In this document: one piece after another, positions 17,668-25,029 of the stretch
Position numbering within the stretch: the first letter of the stretch is position 1
Layout: each line of letters begins with the position of its first letter
Translations under genes and position numbers: made by a program
The notes under the pieces: model-generated
Databases searched by the model: none
Told to the model about the DNA's origin: nothing
What the model saw: only the letters and a program-made list of their open reading frames with translations
From: Moanibacter sp965226025
GTDB taxonomy: Bacteria > Verrucomicrobiota > Verrucomicrobiia > Opitutales > UBA2987
Length of the DNA stretch: 64,000 nucleotides
Direction of reading: 5' to 3'
NCBI GenBank assembly: GCA_965226025.1
Contig: CBDDCD010000003.1
Span: 2,480,001 to 2,544,000 of the forward strand

Positions 17668-17906
17668 GTGAGCAGCGTGTTGTTGGGCCATTGTGTCAAA
17701 GAACCGGCAAAGGCCTTGCGCCTGGTGGCTGCGGTCGATCATCAAAGCGCGCAAACTATCGCCCAAGTCGCTACCGCCGACAAATCCAACGAGATCACCG
17801 CCGCCCAAACTCTCCTGCGCAAGATGCCGGTCATGGACGGATCCACCTTCAACCTACACAAGGCCATCAATATCATCACCTAATGTCCCGAGAATCAAAA
17901 CACCGT
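17668..17906 (+). pseudogene. ISAs1-family transposase relic (internal piece joined to its 3' end)
   Basis: Residues KALRLVAAVDHQSAQTIAQ and DKSNEITAAQTLLRKM match the middle of ISAs1 (H-repeat) transposases. After MDG the frame jumps to STFNLHKAINIIT and a stop, which is the C-terminal end of the same protein, so about two thirds of the gene has been lost. Bases 17844-17906 are identical to the complement of 22741-22803, showing that both are 3' ends of the same element type in inverted orientation. Confidence 0.7.
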
Positions 17907-18095
17907 GGAGATGGCCTGAAGGCAAAAATATGGTTGGCAAAAATACGGAAAGTATCCTGCCTGTGGGTGCATCCGCCCATTCGAAGAGTACCTCGCAACT
18001 CGAAACACGGAACTCGAACCTCTCTCTCCCCATCCGTTGCCGTCGCTTTCCCGCTCAGCGGGGTTGCTCTTTAAACTCTGCGGCCGATCGGGTAA

Positions 18096-18426
18096 TCATC
18101 GAGAACTCAACAGCTGTTCGTTTCCTTCCCAATCCGTTGCCAGCATGCGAGTGACCACAATTTTCTCCCGGTCCATTAACTCGCCCACCCTATCACTCAA
18201 CTTCTCGGTCCAGTGAGGGTCTTCGTAGACCGCCTTGTATAGCCTATCTTTCTCTTCTTCGCTCTCGAAACGTCGAATCCAGATGTAGAGGTCTTCCTCC
18301 TCCTCGCCGACAAAGCTGCCCAGAACCACCATTCCTTTTGCCACTTGAAATGGAATGATCTCCTTCTCCATGAACTCGACCCATTCGTCCGTCTTTGATC
18401 CGATACTGTCGTAATTCAAAAAACAT
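18096..18426 (-). pseudogene. NIPSNAP-family protein with a small frameshift
   Basis: Starts MFFELRQYRIKDGR in one frame and continues DEWVEFMEKEIIPF, GSFVGEEEEDLYIWIRRFESEEE and GELMDREKIVV in another. NIPSNAP proteins are about 105 residues long and have exactly this order. The frame change at about 18385 is explained by loss of one copy of an 8-bp tandem repeat (GACGAATG twice reduced to once). Function in bacteria is unknown; related folds are dimeric alpha/beta-barrels. The gene lies downstream of the MORN-repeat gene on the same strand. Confidence 0.75.
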
Positions 18427-18573
18427 TGGAGCTCTCCTTGGTTTATGTGCCAATTGTGTTGCGGGCAACACGCCCACTTTCGCAATTGACGCATCCTGCA
18501 AGTGACTCGGCTCTCGGTCCATTGCAAAATGTATCCATCCCTAATTGCTCCATGGTTCGGAGGGTGGAAGCCC

Positions 18574-18639
18574 GTGGGGCAGATTTGCAATCTGCCGTCT
18601 CCATTGCGCCGTAATCGGCAGATTACAATTCTGCCCCAC
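18574..18639. repeat. Hairpin with GTGGGGCAGATT arms
   Basis: Arms GTGGGGCAGATTTGCAATC/TGCCG and CGGCAGATTACAATTCTGCC/CCAC pair with few mismatches around an 18-base loop. It lies between the converging ends of the NIPSNAP and MORN genes' spacer and may act as a processing or termination structure. No second copy was found in the window. Confidence 0.6.
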
Positions 18640-18674
18640 AGAAGACTCCGTGATTCGTCTGTCGCGGCCTCAAT

Positions 18675-19253
18675 TCACGGCAGAGACCGATCGCCCTCAT
18701 CTTCAAAAAACTCCTGTTCAACGATCTCACCCTCATCCATGATGGCCCGAGACTTAAGCTTGCCGGACGGGTGCCAGGCTAGGGAGAGGCCGTCCGCTTC
18801 GCTATCGACGAGCGTCATCTCAATCGCTTTTTCACCGTTCTCGTGCCACTTGATATACCTGCCGGAGACCACGCCCTCGACGATCTTGGTTTCGGACTTT
18901 CTTTGTCCGTCGGCATACCAGCGCCTACGCAGGCCGTGCGAGACCCCGTTCCGGAAATGCTCTTCGACCTCCTGTTGGCCATTCTCGAACCAACCCCGAG
19001 TGACACCATGGGCGCGCCCGCCTCGGATCTCGATTGCTGCCTTCTTGACCTTGCCCGGATAGTATTCGACGAGGGTGCCTTCGAAAGGCTCATTCGAGTC
19101 TACCGGAAACAAGACGCCGTCGCGCAGATCGAGCTCGGAGCGGGTCCGCTCGGCCAAGACCGGACTCTCGGTGCGCGGCCGGAACAGGATCATGAGCCCG
19201 ATCGCGATTACGAATAAGCCTCCGGCAGCGAAGGACCAGTAGCGTTTATTCAA
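18675..19253 (-). CDS. Membrane-anchored MORN-repeat protein
   Basis: A 192-residue protein with an N-terminal transmembrane segment (about residues 7-25, GGLFVIAIGLMILF) and four or five MORN_2-type repeats of the form G-x-x-x-x-W-x-x-N-G-Q (for example TRGWFENGQQ, RRRWYADGQR, YIKWHENGEK, SLAWHPSGKL). Such repeats form a beta-sheet scaffold, here facing the periplasm. Its TTG start overlaps the stop of the upstream gene by 8 bp, so the two are coupled. Function unknown. Confidence 0.8.
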   Translation of the reverse strand: MNKRYWSFAAGGLFVIAIGLMILFRPRTESPVLAERTRSELDLRDGVLFPVDSNEPFEGTLVEYYPGKVKKAAIEIRGGRAHGVTRGWFENGQQEVEEHFRNGVSHGLRRRWYADGQRKSETKIVEGVVSGRYIKWHENGEKAIEMTLVDSEADGLSLAWHPSGKLKSRAIMDEGEIVEQEFFEDEGDRSLP

Positions 19254-20049
19254 CGCGGAGACGGAAAATTTGACTCGGGTGGTCCTCGGGGTTCGGGACG
19301 TAGATGTCCTGGAAAGTCACGCCGCTCGCCCGGTATGCGAGCACATCATTTGAACCGTCGGGATTGACGGAAAAGCTGGCTGCGGTGTAGGCCTCGAGGT
19401 CTGAGGTCGCCTCTAACGTATAGGTGCGTCCGGTGATGGCCAGGAAGCGCAAGCGCGCGATGCCGTTGATGACCTCAGCGATCTCCAAGGTGAGCAGGTC
19501 CTGACCTTCGAAGGCGTAGGTGCCGGCGATATATTCGTGGTCGTTTCTCATCCCATCACCATCGATGTCGCCTTGCGGGTCAACTTGCGCCAAGGTCTCG
19601 ATGCCGTCGTTGGGGTCGGAGTCGATCACGTCAAATTCCCAGCTGTCGGGCAATCCGTCACCGTCGCTATCGACACCGAGTGTCAAGTCGAGGCGGGTAC
19701 GCTCGCCAGGCTCGCCGATCTGTTTGCCGCTGACTTGGACTTCGATCGGAACATAAATGGTGGTGCCGATCACAACCTCGACAGTGTAGGGCATCTGCGG
19801 GAGCAACGCGGTAGGCCGATAAAGCTCCGCGAGGATACCGGCGTCCATAGGGACTTTCAGAGAATAATTGACCCCCGGCGCAATTGTGGGGTCGACCGGC
19901 CCCCGGGTGATCTCCTGCCCTTCCCCGTCGCTCATGTGGACCGAGCCCGTCTGCGAGAGCGGGTGACCACGCTCGTCCCTGAGCGTACCGTAAACCTCGT
20001 GGTGGGGGGCCGGGGGGTAAGCCATCGTGGCCGTACTCAGCACGGCCAC
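19246..20049 (-). CDS. Secreted protein with thrombospondin type 3 repeats
   Basis: About 267 residues. A hydrophobic stretch at and just upstream of the assigned GTG start looks like a signal peptide ending near TMAYPP. The N-terminal half is a beta-rich domain (YGTLRDERGHPL, in the style of a surface protein repeat). The centre has calcium-binding DSDGDGLPDSWE and DIDGDGMRNDHE motifs. The end resembles the C-terminal domain seen in many verrucomicrobial secreted proteins (ARLRFLAITGRTYTLEAT, final FRLRVE). The start is uncertain because a GTGTGATTG repeat tract runs into the 5' end. Confidence 0.7.
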   Translation of the reverse strand: MAVLSTATMAYPPAPHHEVYGTLRDERGHPLSQTGSVHMSDGEGQEITRGPVDPTIAPGVNYSLKVPMDAGILAELYRPTALLPQMPYTVEVVIGTTIYVPIEVQVSGKQIGEPGERTRLDLTLGVDSDGDGLPDSWEFDVIDSDPNDGIETLAQVDPQGDIDGDGMRNDHEYIAGTYAFEGQDLLTLEIAEVINGIARLRFLAITGRTYTLEATSDLEAYTAASFSVNPDGSNDVLAYRASGVTFQDIYVPNPEDHPSQIFRLRVE

Positions 20050-20056
20050 TATGGCT

Positions 20057-20105
20057 AGTGTGATTGGTGTGATTGGTGTGATGTTGTGATTGGTGTGATG
20101 TGGGG
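20057..20105. repeat. Short tandem repeat of GTGTGATTG type
   Basis: Several imperfect copies of a TGATTGGTGTGA unit follow one another at the 5' end of the secreted-protein gene. A related pair of words (CACACCAATC) occurs at about 20243-20275 in the other orientation. The tract may be slippage-prone and could change the signal-peptide region or its translation start. The rest of the 20050-20269 spacer holds no gene. Confidence 0.6.
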
Positions 20106-20269
20106 ATGGGGGGGATTGGGTGAGGGGTGTGATTTTGGAAATGTGGTTTCATGGGCTTATGGGGAAAGATGGTTGAAGGAAGAAACGATGCGGCTATTCT
20201 CCGGAGGCTGGCATATTCAAGGCTCGGCGGCCATTCAGGTTCACACCAATCATAACATCACACCAATCC

Positions 20270-22738
20270 CTAATTCCCCGAGTAAGAGTAAGTCTCGAAG
20301 AACAGTTCGATATCCCTGACAGTATCCATAAAGATCTGCAGCCCGACATCCGGGTTGTTGCGGAGCGTGCTGCCCGGAATGATGATTTTCCATTGGCTGT
20401 TCCAGACGGAGCGGCCGATGAGGCGGCTGTTGGTAAATCCCGGGGCGCTGCTGAACACCGTCCCGCTGGGCACGGCCCGGAAGGCCTGGTGCTTGCGGAT
20501 CGCGAAGGGTTCCTCGCTCAACGAGTCGCTGGAGATAAATCCGCTGCTGGTTGAGAAATCGGTGTTCCCGATGTTGAAAGGCAGGGGGATCGCCTGGTCG
20601 TCGACCGCCCAGTTGCGCACCGTCGAGGTGTCGCCCAGGGGCGGTGAGCGCATCGAGTCGACCCCGGTCGGGATGAGGTAGATAAAAGGTGTCGCGCTCA
20701 AGGCCTGCGGATCGAGGAATCCCTCGTCCGGGTCGCCCGGGGATTGCGCGCCGATGTCTTCGAGTATGCCACCACTGGAAGTCGGCGAATCCATACCGAT
20801 GTAGCCGTCGAAGGCGATCCCGGAAGCGCGGATCTTGGTGGCGAATGAAGTCGGGCTGAACCCATGGTCGCCGCCCGCCAGCGGTTGGCCGAAGAAGTTG
20901 AATCCTTGGACGATGGTGGTGTCGAAGGAGATGACCAGGCCGGGCACCGGCAGGCCTTCGTCGTCCGCGATCTGTAGCGCGTAGCGGCGCACGTCCGGGT
21001 CATCGAGGACGTTGTCCATGCGGGAGGCCGCCAATCTGTCGCGCCACGTTTGGTCGCCTTCTTCGCCTGGGATGATGCGGTAGTTTTCTTCACGCAACGA
21101 GAAAAGGGTGCGGTATCGATCCGGGTTGTTGAAGCCGAGCCGCGTCTTCGCCACCGCCCAGTCGCCCTGCATCTGCGCCAGCACCCCGGCCAGGCCCGGA
21201 TCGCCGGTCGTCGAGGCCGTGAACTGTGGGTTGCCGTCGCTGTCGACCACACCGAGGGCGCGGCTCCGTACGATGCCATCAAAGAAGGCGGCGGCGGCGC
21301 TGCTGCCTGACGAATCGAGCAGGCCCGTCTCGTAGTCGTAGGCGCGGGCGGCGAGGAAGGTGTAGCGAGAAGCGAGGTCGAAGAGAGTCTTGTATTTCTC
21401 CAGGGCCTCGTTGCGGAAGACGCGGAAGGCAAGGTCGCGGGTGCGGAATCCCTGGATGATGGCAGCGGCACGCTTGCGGAAGGTCTCGCGGGTCCTCTGC
21501 ACGGTGAATCCTTCAGCGATGAGAGCGGTCAAGTCCCTCTGGGCTTGATCGAAGCGGCGCAAAGCCACATCGAAGGCCACCCGCTTATCACGGAAGCCCG
21601 CCAGTTCGACTTGCAGATCGCGGATAAGCTGGCGGTTCTCGGCCGTCCATGCTTGTTCCTCGAGATCGATTTCGAGTTCACGCTGCAAGACGTCTATTAC
21701 CAGCTGCAGCCCCTCGGCGGTGCTCAGTGCAATAACCTCCGTTATGCCAAGAATCGTGGCGGCCACCGTACCAACTGTCTTAGCCGCTGCGCGGGCAGCA
21801 GAAGTCACGTCGCTCGATACCCCAGCGCTTAAGGGCAACGCTTCTGCGACCGCATCGCCACCATCTCCGGTTAAATCACGGGCGATCTCACTTGCCTTGG
21901 CGATGAGATTGGCCGCCAGGATGCCCGACTGCAGGCCGTTGGATTCCCTTTGTACATCTTCTGTCAGGGAGACAGATTTGGTCCGTGCGTCCACTTGGGT
22001 GAGGTAGACCCGCAGCAGATCTTTCATGCAGCTCAGGACGGCGGCATACGAATCCGCCGCCCCTTTCAACTCGATCCGGGCCGAGAGCCGATCTGAAATG
22101 GCCGTCTGGATCCGCCCGGGAGAGGACCGCCTGCCTGTCCATTCAGGTGGCTTGATGAACTCGCCCGAGCTGTTAAGGGAGAAGGTGACGGTCGGTTGGA
22201 CGGGAACTCCATCGGCATCGACGTCGATTTCGCCATCGGCGTCCGCGTCGTAGTCGAGCATAGAAGAATTGGTTTCAACGAACTGCGGGTCCAGGGGCAG
22301 TTCGATCTCTGTTACCTCATCGCCAGGCTTGAAGAACAGCTCGACTTCGTCGATCAACTGGGCGTGAAGAAGGTCCGGACCTTCGTAACCCTGGGCGTAG
22401 GTCTTCCCCGGACCGATGTCGTCGGGGTAAGGTGTCCCGTAAATTTCGATCAGTTCGTTTTCAAACGCCTGTTCCTGTTCCTCGATGGCCGCGCGCTGTC
22501 CGGCCACGCTATTTTCCTGTTGGCGCAGGAACTCGGTGGACCGCTTGGCATTGTCGAAGGCGAAGACCGCATTGCTGAGCACACCGACGGCACGGTCAAA
22601 GACCTGCTCGAAGTGAGTCATTCCGTCGTCGATCTCAGACGGCGAGATATCGAAACTTAAGGCGTCCCTGGCGAGGCCGAGAGGGTTGAGGCGGGCGTCG
22701 GCGTTGTCGAGCGTCAACTGGATCGCCTCGGCCTGCGC
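20270..22738 (-). CDS. C-terminal part of a very large protein, with toxin-complex (TcA)-like layout
   Basis: At least 815 residues, truncated at its 5' end by the ISAs1 relic. Order: an extended N-terminal region with a DYDADADGEIDVDADG calcium-type motif (about residues 180-200), helical segments with an alanine-rich apolar stretch (TVAATILGITEVIAL, about 335-350), a long coiled coil (to about 440), a TLFDLASRYTFLAARAYDYE segment recalling the helix that follows the coiled-coil shaft in Tc toxin A subunits, then a beta-rich region ending FFETYSYSGN. The domain order is suggestive of TcA, but sequence identity is not demonstrable by eye; it may be another giant secreted protein. No signal peptide remains. 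Confidence 0.5.
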   Translation of the reverse strand, partial: AQAEAIQLTLDNADARLNPLGLARDALSFDISPSEIDDGMTHFEQVFDRAVGVLSNAVFAFDNAKRSTEFLRQQENSVAGQRAAIEEQEQAFENELIEIYGTPYPDDIGPGKTYAQGYEGPDLLHAQLIDEVELFFKPGDEVTEIELPLDPQFVETNSSMLDYDADADGEIDVDADGVPVQPTVTFSLNSSGEFIKPPEWTGRRSSPGRIQTAISDRLSARIELKGAADSYAAVLSCMKDLLRVYLTQVDARTKSVSLTEDVQRESNGLQSGILAANLIAKASEIARDLTGDGGDAVAEALPLSAGVSSDVTSAARAAAKTVGTVAATILGITEVIALSTAEGLQLVIDVLQRELEIDLEEQAWTAENRQLIRDLQVELAGFRDKRVAFDVALRRFDQAQRDLTALIAEGFTVQRTRETFRKRAAAIIQGFRTRDLAFRVFRNEALEKYKTLFDLASRYTFLAARAYDYETGLLDSSGSSAAAAFFDGIVRSRALGVVDSDGNPQFTASTTGDPGLAGVLAQMQGDWAVAKTRLGFNNPDRYRTLFSLREENYRIIPGEEGDQTWRDRLAASRMDNVLDDPDVRRYALQIADDEGLPVPGLVISFDTTIVQGFNFFGQPLAGGDHGFSPTSFATKIRASGIAFDGYIGMDSPTSSGGILEDIGAQSPGDPDEGFLDPQALSATPFIYLIPTGVDSMRSPPLGDTSTVRNWAVDDQAIPLPFNIGNTDFSTSSGFISSDSLSEEPFAIRKHQAFRAVPSGTVFSSAPGFTNSRLIGRSVWNSQWKIIIPGSTLRNNPDVGLQIFMDTVRDIELFFETYSYSGN

Positions 22739-22740
22739 CT

Positions 22741-23069
22741 ACGGTGTTTTGATTCTCGGGACATTAGGTGATGATATTGATGGCCTTGTGTAGGTTGAAG
22801 GTGAAATGATCACAGAGGGCAGGGGTGGATTCGAAGCCCATGGTAGATTTGAGGCTAAGAACCAGTTGCCTGCAAGCAGCCAGGATTCTGGCTGCGTTAT
22901 GGTTACGGATCATACATCGATCTTCATCGAAGAAGCGATTTCTGGGGTAGTGGTTTTTGTTTTCGATGGCCCAGTGGTTGCGGATTTTCGATAGGAACTG
23001 AGGAGGGCTCAAGTCGGTGGGATCGCGGCTGCTGACATAGTAGGAGCGTTCCGAGGAAGGTTTCGCTTT
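22741..23069 (-). pseudogene. ISAs1-family transposase, C-terminal relic
   Basis: Encodes SERSYYVSSRDPTDLSP, FLSKIRNHWAIENKNHY and a final HKAINIIT, the C-terminal part of ISAs1 transposases including the IRxHWxIEN motif with the catalytic glutamate. Upstream it breaks at a 60-bp inverted repeat. Its 3' 63 bases (22741-22803) are the inverted twin of 17844-17906. The 3' end abuts the truncated large gene. Confidence 0.75.
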
Positions 23070-23127
23070 GTTAGGATAGAGGCTGTCCCAAATCCGAGAG
23101 GATTTGGGACAGCCTCTATTCTAACAA
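23068..23127. repeat. 60-bp inverted repeat at the junction of two IS relics
   Basis: Arms of 28 bases (TTGTTAGGATAGAGGCTGTC and 8 more; complement with a single mismatch) around a GAGA loop. The outer part of one arm belongs to the IS1634 coding sequence and the other lies at the edge of the ISAs1 relic. A degenerate relative (GAGGCTGTCCCAAATCC, GAGA, GGATTTGGG) is at 24832-24861, so the inner part is itself a dispersed hairpin. Confidence 0.8.
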
Positions 23128-23529
23128 TACTTTCGTCGCCCACAGGCGGGGCACGATCTTCCGGAAACAGCGCCACCTGTTCGGGTCTTTCCCTGCCCTC
23201 TTCGAAAATCTCGATGCTCTTGCGCCACGCTTCGTGTTGGCTATCGTTGATCTCTCCAAGGTAGAGGACCTGTCTTTGGACCACCCGCCCCCCGCTGACA
23301 CGCTTGTTCTCAACGATATTCCAATAGTAGTGCTCTTTGCCATCTTTGCGCCGACGATTACACCTCAGAAACATGATGGCCCACCATTATACGAAAAAGT
23401 CCCGCCCTGGGAAGAGCGTAGGTCTACACTACAGGCGGTTTTGCCAACCCACCTCTACTGTTGATGCGCCTCCTGAGCCCTACTACCCCCGAAAAAAACC
23501 GTTTCGGAAGTTGAGTTGGTCAAGTAGGG
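23113..23529 (-). mobile_element. Truncated IS1634-family element (5' end only)
   Basis: About 417 bp nearly identical to the left end and first 85 codons of the intact IS1634 copy at 46361-48373, in inverse orientation, starting with the same terminal CCCTACTTGACCAACT. The transposase start (ATG 23374) is followed by an identical protein to GDESIVRI, where the sequence breaks into the 60-bp inverted repeat. The near identity implies that both copies arrived recently. Confidence 0.85.
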
Positions 23530-24081
23530 CTAGGTAGCGTTGCATGCGGATAGTGTGATTCACTACGCCAGGGCGAGCCGGGCAGAGGCGGTGAATCGGA
23601 ATCGGGTGAGCCTTGGCCCGGCTGACTTTGGCCTCGTGGCGGAAGCGGACGCACGCGAGTCAGCACCAGCCGCCGGTTGCCACTTCGGAACCGGATCAAT
23701 CGGGGCTGAAACTTCAACGGAAGGTATCAGGATGTCACCCAAAAACCCGCATGCGCATTGAAGTTTCAGGTGAGGCAGATGCGGAAATCGAAAACACGGT
23801 TCACTCCGAGCTGGTCTGTTTTCTAACTCGTCGGACCAAACGGCACTGAAAAATACAAAATGTTCGCCCGCCTGACCCACTGGGCCAGTCCTCGCAGAAT
23901 CAAGGAGCGAGCAGATTTTCAACTACCCCACGCCCTTCTCGAAGATCGGTGGTATTCGATTCGAGCTGACGTATTTCAGGGGGAGAAACCAGATCTGCAG
24001 CATTAGTACCAGGTATTGTATGAGAGCCAAGACGGCGAAATCGAATTTGTATTCCCAGTGCAAGGCAAGCGAAAATAGATT
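23530..24081. other. Decayed region without an intact gene
   Basis: No complete gene. The plus strand has a 74-codon frame (23540-23761) and a short MRIEVSGEADAE frame without recognisable family. The complement of the word GTTTCA...GATTGATCC, also seen at about 200, 12487 and 33056, occurs at 23690-23715. I read this as gene debris. Confidence 0.4.
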
Positions 24082-24257
24082 TTCTTTTTGGCGAACTGCG
24101 AGATTCCTCGCTCGAACAGGACCCGCTATTCGTCGATGTGGAAACCCTCGACTTCCGACTGCGAGACGAATCGCCCGCCTTTTCCCTCGGTTTTCAACGG
24201 ATTCCTTTTGAGGAAATCGGCCCGAGGCGGGACGCGGATAGGAAAGGCACCGGTTGA
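24082..24257 (+). pseudogene. C-terminal relic of a right-handed beta-helix protein
   Basis: The frame ending at the TGA 24255-24257 reads EQDPLFVDVETLDFRLRDESPA, then FSLGFQRIPFEEIGP, a close match to the closing segment of parallel beta-helix (pectate lyase-like) proteins, where DPLFVD, DFRL, SPA and GF-x-P-I-PF appear in this order. No upstream part survives. Confidence 0.6.
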
Positions 24258-24322
24258 ACCTACTCAAGTGTAAGTGCGAATCCCTTAGATATCGGAGTCG
24301 TACTCTTCGAATTCACCGATGT

Positions 24323-24387
24323 CGAAATGCTCACGCATTCCGCTACGAGTGGTGTTACTTGATGTAGCGGAATGCGTGAGCATTTCG
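24323..24387. repeat. Dispersed hairpin, family A (copy 1)
   Basis: CGAAATGCTCACGCATTCCG-CTAC and its exact complement GTAG-CGGAATGCGTGAGCATTTCG flank a short loop. Copies lie at 32975-33037, 43260-43333 (degenerate), 57960-58024 and 63096-63165 (variant stem). Confidence 0.9.
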
Positions 24388-24461
24388 GGATCCGCCTCGA
24401 CAGTCCGGCGCAATCCCGACGGCCGGCGAATCCGATTCTGTGAGATTCCACGGGATCGGTC

Positions 24462-24713
24462 TCACGACACGACATACGGTCGAAGCGCATCCAGATCCGG
24501 CTCAATGCCGAGACCGAGTTGATTGGGCAATGTGTAGAAACCGTTGCTGGGTCGCAGCGATGGGGTAAAAAACCTGTCCGCGACGTCGACTTGGGTCGGC
24601 TGAAACTCAACGACTTGAAGCGTCTTTGCTGAAACCGCCGTGTGGAGAGTGGCGGCCGTGTAAACAGCCTGACCCTGACCAATGTGCGGAGCCACCGGAA
24701 GGCCGCGGACCAC
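24462..24713 (-). pseudogene. Enolase-superfamily (mandelate racemase-like), C-terminal relic
   Basis: About 80 codons with GLPVAPHIGQGQAVYTAATL, where the histidine is the catalytic base position of the barrel's C-terminal part, followed by EFQPTQVDVADRFFTPSLRP and a GLGIEPD ending. This is the last fifth of a mandelate racemase/muconate lactonizing enzyme. The upstream part is missing and a family B arm (GGCCGCGGACCACC) marks the break at about 24700. Confidence 0.75.
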
Positions 24714-24767
24714 CTTTGAAATGCACGGTTTGGCGAGAGTTTTGGGACTGTTCGCCTATTTTGCTGG

Positions 24768-24861
24768 GAATCTGTCGGACGAACTTTGTCACTTGCGAAG
24801 CAATCGAACGACACAGTGCGATTCCTAGCTGGAGGCTGTCCCAAATCCGAGAGGATTTGGG
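24768..24861. repeat. Family C hairpin (copy 2) followed by a GGCTGTCCCAAATCC hairpin
   Basis: GCTGGGAATCTGTCGGACGA ... TTGCGAAGCAATCG ... GATTCCTAGCTGG is the second family C copy (24768-24829). Immediately after it, 24832-24861 carries GAGGCTGTCCCAAATCC-GAGA-GGATTTGGG, related to the inner part of the inverted repeat at 23068-23127. The two lie side by side between a truncated enolase and a transposase. Confidence 0.7.
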
Positions 24862-25029
24862 TGGAAGCCTGATACCGATATCAATCTTCGTCACGTTATG
24901 TAGACCACGACATGCCTTCCGTCCTCGGTAGCTTACCTTTTATCCGTTATGCACCTTTCCAGCACCCTTCCTCTCGCTTTGAGTCGATAGTTCTCCCAAG
25001 GAAGCGCCTCTGACTCGATTCTTGGATCC

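Noticed and set aside
17643..18154. Long plus-strand frames around the ISAs1 relic
   Set aside because: Only the frame ending at 17883 matches a transposase; the others are composed of IS and repeat DNA read out of frame.
19667..20152. Minus-strand frame starting at ATG 20152 with His/Pro-rich N-terminus
   Set aside because: It overlaps the secreted-protein gene in another frame and derives from the GTGTGATTG repeat tract; the overlapping gene has clear calcium-binding motifs.
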